64,000 bases of DNA from Gracilaria vermiculophylla. Taxonomy: Eukaryota > Rhodophyta > Florideophyceae > Gracilariales > Gracilariaceae. The notes below the pieces were generated by a model. That model was not told the DNA's origin. It ran no database searches and worked only from the letters and a program-made list of their open reading frames with translations. The stretch is from NCBI GenBank assembly GCA_019155205.2, contig JAHNZQ020003147.1:307077-371076 (forward strand). Reading direction: 5' to 3'. A program made the translations under genes and the position numbers. Positions 53,134 to 62,912 of this stretch are shown here, in pieces (position 1 is the stretch's first letter; each line of letters opens with the position of its first letter).

Positions 53134-53976
53134 TCATCTTTGTCCTGTCGCAACCTCTTGAACGGATTTATTCTTACGATATAACGCAGAGTTATTATTT
53201 CCAAATCCTGAACCCACTCGGCTATCTGTTGGTATTTCTCCGATTCCAAAATCGGCAGATTCAAGATGACCAAGCTGACGGTACTTTACGATTGCTTCTT
53301 TCATATCAGTTAAATTTCCCAAAGCAACTGTCCGGTCCTTGCGCTTGGCCGCTTTAGAGAGTTGTTTCAAAGCACGCTCATACAGATCCGTTTGTCTGTT
53401 CATGCCTTCGATGAATTTCGCATTAATACTTAGCCCACCTCCGGCCAAAGAGCTGGCATATAGTTTCATAGGAAGAATTGCGTCCGACAGTTCGCCGACG
53501 GAGAAATCTGTGACCGCGGGCCACTTGCTATCGGTGGCGGCCTTCTCGGCTTGTGGCAGAACCTCCCATGCAAGCTTCACTCTGGGAAGATATCTTTTCC
53601 GTGCGGTGGGAAAGTAATATTGCCCCCTCAGATTGCTTTCAATCTCAGTGTCGTTGAGGTTGTCGTCCTCAAGGCCTGCTTTTTTTCTTTCTGCTGCAGC
53701 TTGGAGTTCGCGCTGTTTAGCCAAACGCATCTTCTTCTCTTCAGCCACCCTTGCCTTTTCTTCCTCCAATTCTTCGGGCGTTTTCTCCTCACGAATTCCT
53801 TGCAACAGCTTCTCCTTGCTTGGCTTCCCCGGCTTTAGGGCAAGAGCTGGGTGTACATGTTGTTGGACACATACTGCGGCGAAGCCTAAGCCAGCCAGCC
53901 GAAGAACATTTCGCCGCGACAATGGTGCTGCGCTCATCATCAGAAAAGCTGATTTGGGTTGATTTCTTGCAAACAT
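53134..53976 (-). CDS. Thylakoid-lumen protein with Tat-type signal, PsbQ-like region possible
   Basis: The 280-residue protein from ATG 53976 has a twin-arginine signal (SRRNVLRLAGLGFAAVCV) ending in ALAL, a typical thylakoid processing site. Two charged helices of Glu/Lys/Ala (LEEEKARVAEEKKMRLAKQRELQAAAERKK) follow. Then comes a helical domain: RKRYLPRVKLAWEVLPQAEKAATDSKWPAVTDF through ALKQLSKAAKRKDRTVALGNLTDMKEAIVKYRQL. This resembles the four-helix lumen proteins near photosystem II (PsbQ-type), but I could not confirm the family. The plastid presequence before RR is short, so an upstream exon may be missing. It converges on PCS with an 82-bp gap. Confidence 0.68.
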   Translation of the reverse strand: MFARNQPKSAFLMMSAAPLSRRNVLRLAGLGFAAVCVQQHVHPALALKPGKPSKEKLLQGIREEKTPEELEEEKARVAEEKKMRLAKQRELQAAAERKKAGLEDDNLNDTEIESNLRGQYYFPTARKRYLPRVKLAWEVLPQAEKAATDSKWPAVTDFSVGELSDAILPMKLYASSLAGGGLSINAKFIEGMNRQTDLYERALKQLSKAAKRKDRTVALGNLTDMKEAIVKYRQLGHLESADFGIGEIPTDSRVGSGFGNNNSALYRKNKSVQEVATGQR

Positions 53977-54478
53977 GTTTACGAGCTGTTTTAGAACAGA
54001 AGGCACCACGCGAGAAGAAACGCCGTGACCGTGGCACGCCGTATACTCTTGCGAGGTTCAGGACTTTATTGCGCTTATTGGAAGTAGCGGAGGTTGTATA
54101 GTCTCATCGAGACTTGTCGTTAGAGCATCGCATAATTTGTGATGATAGGTCACGGGTCAGAATTACGTTACACATAGACAACCGGGAATGTGCCTATACG
54201 GTCATCTACTGAGATCCGGATCCATACATCATATTAGCGGCTGAGATTGCACCTTACTTTGGAGCGACACTGTGACAGCTATGTCGATGAGCACTTGGCG
54301 TAGATTTCAACGTGTCAGACAGACTCGGGCCTGTTTGCCCAAATCGGCTAAGGAATTGTAAGTTAAAAACTGCGCGCAGACTCCCGAATTCACAACTCGC
54401 TCTGTCTTTCTACCGCCGTCGGTCGCGGACGTGCTGCCATCAGTGTTGCTCTCCGAACGCGATCACCTTCTCTAGCTG
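53977..54478. promoter_or_regulatory. Divergent promoter region, lumen protein / RanGAP
   Basis: 502 bp; no specific site identified and no gene seen. Confidence 0.35.
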
Positions 54479-55804
54479 ATGACTAAGTTTCACCTGGACC
54501 ATGCCAAGCGTGAAGCTCTCACCACTGAGAGAGCAAAGCAATTGCTAAAGGGCCTTGACGAGGGCGTGCTATCCGTCAAGCTCAGCGGAAAGAGTTTTGG
54601 CGATGGCTCTGCCCAGGTAGCTGCAGACGCACTGCAGAAAGCAAGCCCAACTCTTGTCCGCCTCGATATCTCTGATGTGATCGCCTCTCGTCCCGAGGAC
54701 GAAGCAAAGCGCGCGTTGGCCACGATATGCGATGGACTTTCCACCTGCAAACAGCTGGAACTAATTGATCTGTCGGACAATGCCTTGGGCGCAAAAGGTA
54801 TTCGTGCCGTAGGCGGCTTGCTTACCAGTCAAGAGAAACTAAAGGAGTTGCTCTTTTGTAACAATGGACTGGCGGCTGATGCGGGTGACCTTATTGCCTC
54901 TGCGCTTCTGGAAACATCACCCACTGCCCTCGTCAAACTGCACTTTCACAACAATCTGCTGGAAACAGCTGGCTCAATCGCCCTGGCACCCATTGTGGAG
55001 AACAGTCCTGCGCTAGAAGATTTCCGGTTTTCCTCCCTGCGACTCGGGAGAGAGGGCGCAGTCCGCATTTGCAAAGCATTACAACCACGCCTGGGGCAGA
55101 CATTGCGATACCTGAATTTGGCAGACAACTCGTTTGGAGAGGAGGGAGCGCAAGCGCTGGCAGAAGCCGTGTCGGATGCTCCAGCATTGGAGAGTTTGGT
55201 CGTGAATGACTGTCTGTTAGAAGATGACGGTGTCAGACTGGTGTGCGATGCTCTTGGAAAGGGTGCGCCCAAGCTGCGTGTCTTCAACGTGGCTGCGAAC
55301 GAAGTCTCCGTCGATGGAGCAAAGGCGATTGCAGAACTACTGAAAACGAGCGATTTACGCGAGCTTATTGCAGAAGATAATGAGTTTGGTAGCGTGGGTG
55401 CCGTGCGACTCGCGAAAGGGATCAAGGGATGTTCATGTCTAGAACTGCTTAATGTGGAAGGCTGTGAAATCGGCGGGAGAGGTGCTCTGGCACTTGCAAA
55501 GGCAGTGGGCAAGGTCGCAGGGTTCAAACTGCTTCAACTCGACAAGAATGCAATAGGTGAGGAAACGGTTGAGGAAATCACACAACTTTTGGAAGACAAA
55601 CTGGGTTCTCTTGAAGAAAATGACGAAGAGGAGGAAGATGAAGATGATGATGAAGAGGAAGAAGAGGAGGAGGAGGAGGAGGAAGAGGAAACCGCAGAAG
55701 AAGTAGGTGCCAAGCTCCCCGCGAAAGGGACACAAAACGCAGGGGAGAAGATCGCGTCAGAGGTGGAAGACGTAGCGATACAAATCAAAGGACTTAAGCT
55801 TTGA
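54479..55804 (+). CDS. Ran GTPase-activating protein (RanGAP, LRR type)
   Basis: RanGAP stimulates GTP hydrolysis by Ran at the cytoplasmic face of the nuclear pore, giving nuclear transport direction. The 441-residue protein has about eleven ribonuclease-inhibitor-type leucine-rich repeats (LIDLSDNALGAKGIRAVGGLL, LKELLFCNNGLAADAGDLI, LRYLNLADNSFGEEGAQALAEAV). It ends in a highly acidic Glu/Asp tail (about 5610-5700 bases downstream of the 50-kb mark, 55615-55695), as in yeast Rna1p. Residues ~1-45 resemble the plant WPP-less start. No targeting domain is seen. The call is firm for the LRR family and probable for RanGAP because of the acidic tail. Confidence 0.87.
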   Translation: MTKFHLDHAKREALTTERAKQLLKGLDEGVLSVKLSGKSFGDGSAQVAADALQKASPTLVRLDISDVIASRPEDEAKRALATICDGLSTCKQLELIDLSDNALGAKGIRAVGGLLTSQEKLKELLFCNNGLAADAGDLIASALLETSPTALVKLHFHNNLLETAGSIALAPIVENSPALEDFRFSSLRLGREGAVRICKALQPRLGQTLRYLNLADNSFGEEGAQALAEAVSDAPALESLVVNDCLLEDDGVRLVCDALGKGAPKLRVFNVAANEVSVDGAKAIAELLKTSDLRELIAEDNEFGSVGAVRLAKGIKGCSCLELLNVEGCEIGGRGALALAKAVGKVAGFKLLQLDKNAIGEETVEEITQLLEDKLGSLEENDEEEEDEDDDEEEEEEEEEEEEETAEEVGAKLPAKGTQNAGEKIASEVEDVAIQIKGLKL

Positions 55805-56313
55805 AGAGTGTTTTGGATTAGATGCCTAACATGACCTAGATGTCGAACAACAAACTGCCCAACGCGGAGGTATCTCTGGTAAACTAACGCTACTGTGCTG
55901 GCACCCGCAACTGCGTGAGAGAACGGGTGCCATACCACACCGATATGGAAAGCGCGTCGTCCATGTGGACTTGTCATGCATTCAAGCTGTCGTACACAAA
56001 GCTATCACTTGTGTAGAATGAAGTCGATCCGCAAATAACCTCGCATATGTACTTTTTTTTTTTTCGAAAGCAATGCGAACAACATAAAATAGCGAAAACG
56101 TTGAAACACGTGCGTTTTTTCTAGTTGATTAGAGACAACATTATGCTGCAACTAGAACAATTTCCCGAGCAAAGATATCCGTTTGAGAAGCACTTGGCGC
56201 GAAAGAAGTACTATGTACACAAAAGGCCAGTCACGGCGAAACATGTTTGACCAATAGGCAAGTTTCTGTGCAAGAACAAAAAAGGGGGAACGGTCGCGGA
56301 ATCGGCACAGCAC
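55805..56313. other. Spacer between convergent RanGAP and ARM genes
   Basis: 509 bp, AT-rich with T-runs (56053-56064) and no frame with coding character. Confidence 0.5.
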
Positions 56314-58692
56314 TCAAGAGAGAGCAGTTCCGAAGCGGAACCTCGTTGACAGGCGCTTGCCCTTCCGCGGAACGTCATTTCTTCCGCTTCCCAGCGGCAT
56401 GCTCCGCCCCCCAAACACCTTCCGCGTATCTGCTGATGTCGCAGCTCGTCTCGGCAAAAGAAAGCCGCCAAATAAGCCCCGTGGCGATCTTCCCGTAGGT
56501 TTAGCACTCGTTCGTTGGCTAGAACCAGCATTGCGCGTCTTCTCATACACGTCTTCAGCTTGCTCAGAGAGCTCTGTCAGTAAAGAATCTGCCACCGAGT
56601 GCAACTCGGCGTACCTTTCAGCCGAAAGCTTTGCTAGCGCGTTTTCAATCCAATCGGAAGCATCTGCATCACGCATGTATTTCTTGGATTGAGGTGCCAG
56701 TGACGCCACATCGACCAAAAACAGCACCGCTTGCTCCTGCACAATGCATTCGCCTTTTGTAGAAGCACTTTTGGTCCTGTCCAGCGCATTCACCGCAGCT
56801 TGCACAGCGCCGTCGTTCACAGCCGACAACGCCCCGCTGTAACTGGAGTCCACAAAATTGCGCATGGCACATATTCCAGCATCCAGAACCATCACATCCT
56901 TTGCGCCACAATCATTCATGGCGAGGATGATGGCCTTGATACCGCCCTTGTTGACAACCCAAGCACTGTTCTTCTCGCTTTCAAAAACGGCGTTACTGAG
57001 CGCTGCCGCAACTTCGCGCACCACATCTGGCACGTTCCGGTGCTCGTTCAGCGCAGAGATGAGCACGGGCAGCCCCGACGTGACCAGCCTCCGGTTTGCT
57101 TCCTGCAGACACAGGCAGCGAATGAGCGCGCAAGACTTTGTCGCAACAGCCGCGTGCTTGGGGTGTCGTTTGATGGCGGCCACGGCGACCTGTATGCCGC
57201 CGAACTGGCCAATTCTGTGCTGCACCTGCACGTTGTGCAGCGCAATCAGAGTGAGAACCGTGAGCGACGTCTCCAAAAGCAACGCGTCGTCGGGATCTCT
57301 TCTCATGGCGTGAATGATGGCTCGAATGATGGACGGCTTGTTGATGGAAGGCTGTTCGGCGTGCTCCAGCTGCATTTTGAGCTTTTCCGGCGACTGATCC
57401 CTGTTGGACACGGGCGACGTGGGGGCGCGGTCCGAATAGCCGCAGCTTGAAACGGAGGGCGACGCCACAAGGTTTGAAACGACCTTACCCGGACACAAGG
57501 CAGCGCCCAGACTGAAATGCGGGGTGACGTCCGACACGAGCGGCTGCTCTTCCTCAACGACAACATCGCCGTGCTCATCCACAATTTCATGCTGGTCGTC
57601 GTCGCAGCGCTTCAACAGCTCGGCACTCGAAGATGTGCAAAGGGTGTTTGGAAACGACAGAGGGGCGGCATCCACGTCGATGAGTCGCTGGCGGTTTCGC
57701 TGATGCTCGTGACACAGGCTCTCCAAGGCCATTATGCACTGGAACCTGAGCTCGGGGTTGACTGTGTTTCCGCGGAAACGAAGCATGGCGGAGGCAATGG
57801 CCTCCACGGCGCCTTCGTTGCCCGCAATGTACTGGTTGACCTGCGTCTGATGGGTGAGGTTTCGGATGGCGAGCGCGGATCGCAACTGAATGTTGTGGTC
57901 GGTGGGAAAGGTGTTCATGGCGTGCAGGATGGCCTTAATGGCGCCCTGCCTGGTGATGACGCGCTTCCTGTGGGCGCAGCCGAAGGAGATGTTTGCCATG
58001 AGGGCGATGGCTCGCTCCTGAACGCGCGGGCTGTGCGCATGGCGCTGCATGAGCTGCAGCGTGAGCGGAACCGTGCCGTCAAACATGACGCGGCGGCGCA
58101 TGGGGTCGGTGACGGTGAAGGCGCGCAGCGCGGTGAGGCAGCGGGCAACGAGGGAGGGGCGCGAGGAGGAGCGATTGAGGACGTCGAGGACGAGGGTGGT
58201 GACGGCCTCCCTCTCCATGACGTCGAGCAGCAACGGCCACTCGACGGCCAGCACGGCCAGCACGGCGACGAGGGCGTCGACGTCGAGGTGGTGGGCGGCG
58301 GCGGCGGCGGCGACGCGGGCGGCGACCTCGCGCACGACGACGGCGGCGCGCGTCTGCAGCTGCAGCAGCAACGGGGCGTCGTCGAGCGCGAGCTGTGCGA
58401 GGGAGCCATCGCCCAGGACGGCGGCGAGGAAGGCGGCCCTGTCGGCGGCGGTGCGCAGGGTGTGGCGGGCGTCGGCGACGACGCCGCGCACGTAGCGCAC
58501 GGTGGGTTGGTGGTCGGGCAGGTGTTGGGGGATGGAGGGGGCGAAGGACGGCGGCCCGTCGCACGCGTCGGGGGCGGCGGGGTCGGGGGGTTGGCGCGGC
58601 GGCGCGGCGACGGGCGACGCGGACGACATGGCGATGGGCGGCGCCGAGGGAGAGGCGCCGGGCGCAGGCGGGTCGGCGCTCACGGAGCGCAT
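56314..58692 (-). CDS. Armadillo-repeat protein of unknown role
   Basis: The 792-residue intron-free protein starts at ATG 58692. Residues ~1-65 are Pro/Ala/Ser. Two blocks of ARM/HEAT-like helices follow (about 90-340 and 455-680), e.g. LVARCLTALRAFTVTD, AIALMANISFG, SALAIRNLTHQTQVNQ and VREVAAALSNAVFESEKN. A disordered Ser/Asp stretch lies between the blocks. The last ~80 residues are Arg/Ser/Gly-rich and basic. No catalytic motif is seen, so a scaffold role is likely. The 5' quarter is extremely GC-rich and the rest is not. Confidence 0.83.
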   Translation of the reverse strand: MRSVSADPPAPGASPSAPPIAMSSASPVAAPPRQPPDPAAPDACDGPPSFAPSIPQHLPDHQPTVRYVRGVVADARHTLRTAADRAAFLAAVLGDGSLAQLALDDAPLLLQLQTRAAVVVREVAARVAAAAAAHHLDVDALVAVLAVLAVEWPLLLDVMEREAVTTLVLDVLNRSSSRPSLVARCLTALRAFTVTDPMRRRVMFDGTVPLTLQLMQRHAHSPRVQERAIALMANISFGCAHRKRVITRQGAIKAILHAMNTFPTDHNIQLRSALAIRNLTHQTQVNQYIAGNEGAVEAIASAMLRFRGNTVNPELRFQCIMALESLCHEHQRNRQRLIDVDAAPLSFPNTLCTSSSAELLKRCDDDQHEIVDEHGDVVVEEEQPLVSDVTPHFSLGAALCPGKVVSNLVASPSVSSCGYSDRAPTSPVSNRDQSPEKLKMQLEHAEQPSINKPSIIRAIIHAMRRDPDDALLLETSLTVLTLIALHNVQVQHRIGQFGGIQVAVAAIKRHPKHAAVATKSCALIRCLCLQEANRRLVTSGLPVLISALNEHRNVPDVVREVAAALSNAVFESEKNSAWVVNKGGIKAIILAMNDCGAKDVMVLDAGICAMRNFVDSSYSGALSAVNDGAVQAAVNALDRTKSASTKGECIVQEQAVLFLVDVASLAPQSKKYMRDADASDWIENALAKLSAERYAELHSVADSLLTELSEQAEDVYEKTRNAGSSQRTSAKPTGRSPRGLFGGFLLPRRAATSADTRKVFGGRSMPLGSGRNDVPRKGKRLSTRFRFGTALS

Positions 58693-58875
58693 GAAGGGCG
58701 CGAGGGGGAGGGGGGGGGGGGGGAGGGTGGCGGGCAGTGGCGGGCAGTGGCGGCGCGCGGCGTATGGCGCTTGCCGCGCACACGTGCGTTTATTGCGACG
58801 CGCGCCTCGCTGTAAACGGGCGCGTGCAGTCGAATAAAAATAATGCTGCGCGTCCCTCTCGCAACACCGGCAGTC

Positions 58876-58955
58876 GGAAGCGTGGCCGAGTGGTCTAAGG
58901 CGCTAGTTTAAGGCACTAGTCCTCCGGGGCGTGAGTTCGAATCTCACCGCTTTCA
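58876..58955 (+). tRNA. tRNA-Leu(AAG)
   Basis: The 80-nt sequence folds as a class II tRNA. The acceptor stem GGAAGCG pairs with CGCTTTC (one G-T). The D arm contains GCCGAGTGGTCTAAGGC. The anticodon stem CTAGT pairs with ACTAG, with loop TTAAGGC, so the anticodon AAG is at 58910-58912. A long variable arm and a T arm of GTGAG/CTCAC with TTCGAAT follow. The discriminator is A. No intron and no encoded CCA. A T run at 58963-58969 is the RNA polymerase III terminator. Confidence 0.96.
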
Positions 58956-58962
58956 AGCCGAG

Positions 58963-58969
58963 TTTTTTT
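58963..58969 (+). terminator. Pol III terminator (T7) of tRNA-Leu
   Basis: A run of seven T begins 8 bp after the discriminator base of the tRNA. Confidence 0.85.
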
Positions 58970-59149
58970 CAACATTTTGGCGCGTGCTGTCGCCGGCTCC
59001 CCGCCGCCCCCGCGCCGCGCGTAGGCGGCCAGATCATCGCGGCGCACAATCTCGTCGCCGGCACGCGACTGCGCCAGCGCGCCGCGCCCTTTTGGCACCA
59101 GCCCGTCCGCGCGCCGCCGCCGCGCGCCGCCGCCAAGCGTCGCTGCACA

Positions 59150-59515
59150 ATGGTGGACGCGGCGGATCGCACCATCGAGGAGCTGCGGACGCGCGTCGTG
59201 GCGCTCGAGCAGCAAGTGGCGCACCTCTCAACGCCGCGCGACGAGCGCGCCGCCGCCCCCGCCGCCGACGCCGACGCCGACGCCGAAGCGCCGTCCGCGC
59301 TCGCCATCGCCGAGAGCGTGACGCAGGCGCTGCTGCAGCTGGACAATGTGCACATCTCCAAGGAGGCCGCCACGCAGGCGCTGCGCAACGGCGACCGCCA
59401 GACCACCTCGCGCATCTCGCTGCTGCTCGCGCGCCGCAAGGCGCTCGTGCGCAAGCTCAACGCGCTCGGCGAGCAGATCGACACGCTCATGCAGCAGCAG
59501 CAGCGCCCTTCATGA
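59150..59515 (+). CDS. Small coiled-coil protein, family not recognised
   Basis: The ATG at 59150 (CACAATGG) gives 121 residues: a coiled coil (RTIEELRTRVVALEQQVAHL), an Ala/Asp linker (DADADAEAPSAL), then helices SVTQALLQLDNVHISKEAATQAL and RISLLLARRKALVRKLNALGEQID, ending in a Gln run. The helical shape recalls small co-chaperones such as BAG2, which is only an impression. It converges on the RNF10-like gene with 40 bp between stops. The upstream frame to 58931 overlaps the tRNA and is rejected. Confidence 0.6.
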   Translation: MVDAADRTIEELRTRVVALEQQVAHLSTPRDERAAAPAADADADAEAPSALAIAESVTQALLQLDNVHISKEAATQALRNGDRQTTSRISLLLARRKALVRKLNALGEQIDTLMQQQQRPS

Positions 59516-59555
59516 CCGCCGCCCACAGCGCGTACCTTTACAAAAAACAAAAAAC

Positions 59556-59891
59556 CTACCTACGATGCTGCGCTCCAGCGTTTGACAAAACAATCGTGCA
59601 CTTGCCGTGCCCCTTCCGCGCCTTGCGCGTCTCCTCGCCCGCCCCGCGCGCGCGCGCTGACGACGGCCCCGCGCCCCACGCGCCCTGCGTCGCCCCGCTC
59701 GCGCCGCCCGCCGCCGCAGCAGCCGCCGCCGCAGCCGCCGCAGCAGCCGCTGCCGCAGCCGCCGCACTCGTCGTGCCGGCGGAGCCACGCGAATCGCCAA
59801 GCGCCGGGAACAGCCCCATGTTGGACGTCACCGAGCTGTAGCTGCCCACGTCGCTCGCCCACGCGCCGCCACCCTCCGCGCCGCCCCTGCG

Positions 59892-59938
<47 letters not shown>

Positions 59939-61403
59939 CGCCGCGTCCCTCATCCGCCTCGTTGAGCGCGGGAAAAATGCTGCAGTCCGTGCCGTCCATC
60001 GAGTGCACCTGCGCCTGCTCCACGACGCCCGCCACGTCGCGGTGCGCGCGCACGTAGCGCTTCATCAGCTGCGACTGCTGCTGGTCGCGCAGCCGGTCCT
60101 CGCGCCGCGACTGCAGCTGCATGCGCCTGCGGTGCTGCTCGCGAAGCCTGAGTTCCCTGGCGTGCGTGGCGAGCGTGTGCGCCGACAGCAGGTGCGTCAG
60201 GTCCAGCTCCACAAAGCTGAACTCGCACCCGTTGGGCAGATGCGACAGGAAGCGGTAGCGCTTGCGCAGCTGGTCGCTCATCGTGTAGCGCTCAATGTGC
60301 AGCACGTCGCCCTCGATGTGGTGCAGCGCCTTGTCAAAGTCGGCCTCGAACTGCGTGTTGAGGCAACGGTGATTCACGGGATGCAGAAATGCATTCGTAC
60401 TGTCGCTGGCCTGGTAAAAGTACCACAGCTGAGACGCGCCTTGCTCCGCCGTGCGGGGGGGTTGCCGCTGCTGCTCCTCCCCCTCATGTTGCTGCTGTTC
60501 GATGCCATGCATGTGGTCACGCTGCGCGCGGTACTGCTGCCTCTTGACGTGCAGCTCGCGCATGGAGACGTCCACAAACGGGGCGAGGGCGGCGTCCTCG
60601 CTCAGCACGCGGCGCAGATTGCGCATGTCGGCGTCCACCAGGTGCAGCAGCAGGCGCGGGTGCGCCACGGCGAAGCGCGAGAAGAAGGGCGCGCGCAGCG
60701 ACTGCAGCGTGGGCAGCGCGTGGTGGTCCGCGGCGGCGGCGTGCGGTACGGCGATGAGCGCGCGCTTGTGCGACGAGATCAGGCTCATGCGCAGCGGGCG
60801 CCCCGCGAGCGGCGCCGCGGCCGGCACAAACACGCACGCGCGCAGGTCGGCGGCGGCCACCGGCGCCGCGCACAGCGGGCACGGCGCGGCGGCCGGCGCG
60901 GCGGCGGCAGCGGCGGCAGCGGCGACGGCCGCGGCGGAGGCGGCGGCCGCAGCAGCGGCTGGGGGAGGGGGGGCGCGGCGCGCGTCGTCGCGCGCGTAGC
61001 AGACGTGCTGCAGGAAACAGACGAGGTCGAACACATGGCCGCACGGGGTGATGCGCGGCACGCGCACGGCGTCGAGGCAGATGGGGCAGCGGCGCGCGCC
61101 GGCGACGAAGACGAGCTCGACGAGCGGCCAGCGCAGCGCGTCGTGCGGCGCGCGCGCGGCGGCGGCCGGCGCGGCGGCGGGCGCGACGGCGAAGCGGTGC
61201 GCCGGCTGCGCGGCGCGCGCGCGCGGCGGCGACGACGCGCGCGGCGGCGGCGGCGGCTGCAGCGGCGGCGGCGGCGGCGGCGGCGGCGCGCGCGGCGCGG
61301 CGGCGCTGTAGCGCGCGAAGGTGAGCAGCGAGTCGGCCGGCACGACGAGCTGCGTGCGCGGCTTGCGCGCGCGCGCGCGGCGGCGCGCGTCGGGCGAGCT
61401 CAT
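59556..61403 (-). CDS. RING-finger protein, RNF10-like
   Basis: The 615-residue protein from ATG 61403 has an Arg/Ala/Pro leader. It then has a C3HC4-type RING split by an Ala-rich insert (CPICLDAVRVPRITPCGHVFDLVCFLQH ... CPLCAAPV). The diagnostic piece is LWYFYQASDSTNAFLHPVNHRCL, matching the RNF10 YFYQAxDGQxxFLHPxxxxxL block downstream of its RING. SFVELDLTHLLS follows. RNF10 and its yeast relative act in ubiquitylation of stalled ribosomes. A Gly run (GGC/GCC repeat) and an Ala run are expanded near the C-terminus. Function inferred from family. Confidence 0.85.
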
Positions 61404-61795
61404 GGGCGCGGCGGGGCGCGCGGGAGGCGCGCGGCTTGCGCGGCCGCTGTGCCGCCGCTCCACCGCCGCGCCGCGCGCGCCGCATTGACGCGCGCGCGCA
61501 CTCGCGTGCGCCCCTCCGCTGCACCGCTGGCGCGCTGAGCGCGCGCCAACCGCGCTCAGCCGGTTACGGTCGCCTGCGCCACGCGTGTCCATGTGCCACG
61601 TGTGCCCCGTGCCACCTGCATGCAGTGCTACGTGCACAGCGCGCCACGTGCACAGCGCGCCACGTGCACAGCGCGCCACGTGCATGAGTTTTGGTTTGGG
61701 CGCGCGGCGGCCGAACGAAACAAAGCAAGAGCACGGCGGATGCAGGGTGTGCGGTGGCGCGACGAGGCGCGGCGCCACAGGCTGCGACGGCAGCC
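61404..61795. promoter_or_regulatory. Divergent promoter, RNF10-like / U2AF35
   Basis: 392 bp between ATG codons containing GCCACGTGTGCCC at 61595-61607 and a 16-bp tandem G-box array at 61629-61686. The pattern suggests shared transcriptional control. Confidence 0.6.
61629..61686. repeat. 16-bp tandem repeat CACGTGCACAGCGCGC
   Basis: CACGTG cores (TACGTG in the first) begin at 61629, 61645, 61661 and 61677, an exact 16-bp period, about 3.6 copies. Each unit carries a G-box/E-box core. Confidence 0.95.
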
Positions 61796-62803
61796 ATGGC
61801 GGAGCACCTGGCGGCCATCTACGGCACCGAAAAGGACAAGGTCAACTGCCCGTTCTACTTCAAGATCGGCGCCTGCCGCCACGGCGACCGCTGCTCGCGC
61901 GTGCACCACAAGCCGCTGTTCAGCCGCACCATCCTGCTGCACAACCTGTATGTGTCGCCCGACCAGCTCATCGCCCTGGCCGCCCAGCAGCGCCTGCCGC
62001 CGCCCGTCATCCCGCCCGACGACATCGTCCACCACTTTGAGGACTTCTACTACGACGTGCACGACGAGCTGTCCAAGTTCGGCCCCATCGACAAGCTGTA
62101 CGTGTGCGAGAACCTCGCCGACCACCTCGCCGGCAACACCTACGTCAAGTTCTTCGACGACCGTAGCGCCCAGCTCGCCCTCGATGCCGTCAACGGCCGC
62201 TTCTACGCCGGCCGCGTCGTGCGCGCCGAGTTCTCCCCGGTCACCGACTTCCGCGAGGGCAAGTGCCGCCCGTTCGAGAGCGACGGCCAGTGCGAGCGCG
62301 GCGACTTCTGCCACTTCCTGCACCTGCGCCCGCCGCCGCGCCCCGACCGCCCGCACCCGTCCGAGCCGCGCGCCCCGCCCGCCGACCACAAGCGCCCGTT
62401 CCGCCCGCGCGACCGCGCCCCCGCCCCGCACTACGCCGCGCGCCGTCGCGACGAGCGCTACCGCCCGTCGTGGTACGATTCGCGCGAGCCGCGCCACTCG
62501 TACGAGCGCTCGCAGCCCTACGACCGCTACGCGCAGCGCGACCGCGAGCGCTACCACTCGCGCGACCGCGACGCTCAGATGCGCCAGGACCGCGACCGCC
62601 ACCGCAACCGTGACCGAGATCGCGACAGGGACCGAGACCGTGATCGAGACAAGCACCCGGACCGCGACCGCGACAGGGACCGAGACCGCAACCGCGACAG
62701 GGACCGAGAACGCGATCGAGAGCGCGACCGAGATCGCGATCGCGACAGGGACCGAGACCGCGACCGCGCCTACCGCTCCTCTTCACGTGACCGTGCCCTC
62801 TAG
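61796..62803 (+). CDS. U2AF1: U2 snRNP auxiliary factor small subunit (U2AF35)
   Basis: U2AF35 reads the AG at the 3' splice site. The 335-residue protein starts MAEHLAAIYGTEKDKVNCPFYFKIGACRHGDRCSRVH, where the first zinc finger is C-x7-C-x5-C-x3-H. The UHM-type RNA-recognition domain follows (FEDFYYDVHDELSKFGPIDKLYVCEN...GNTYVKFFDD, GRFYAGRVVRAEF). Then comes the second zinc finger CRPFESDGQCERGDFCHFLH. The C-terminus is a basic Arg-Asp/Arg-Glu/Tyr tail with long RDRDRDR repeats instead of the Arg-Ser tail of animals. The few introns in this window all have AG at the 3' end. Confidence 0.97.
   Translation: MAEHLAAIYGTEKDKVNCPFYFKIGACRHGDRCSRVHHKPLFSRTILLHNLYVSPDQLIALAAQQRLPPPVIPPDDIVHHFEDFYYDVHDELSKFGPIDKLYVCENLADHLAGNTYVKFFDDRSAQLALDAVNGRFYAGRVVRAEFSPVTDFREGKCRPFESDGQCERGDFCHFLHLRPPPRPDRPHPSEPRAPPADHKRPFRPRDRAPAPHYAARRRDERYRPSWYDSREPRHSYERSQPYDRYAQRDRERYHSRDRDAQMRQDRDRHRNRDRDRDRDRDRDRDKHPDRDRDRDRDRNRDRDRERDRERDRDRDRDRDRDRDRAYRSSSRDRAL
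62580..62770. repeat. Coding Arg-Asp minisatellite in U2AF35
   Basis: Repeats of CGCGACAGGGACCGAGAC-like units encode the Arg-Asp tail. Confidence 0.9.
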
Positions 62804-62912
62804 CCCACCCTATTCAACAAGCAAACGCACGTTTACCACCCGCATCAGGCACTATTCGCCCGCCACCGTAAACGCAAAACTCCGCCGCAGCTTATTGTAC
62901 TTTTACAATCGT

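Noticed and set aside
60003..61538. A 511-codon plus-strand frame antisense to the RNF10-like gene
   Set aside because: Composition-driven shadow; the minus strand has RING and RNF10 motifs.
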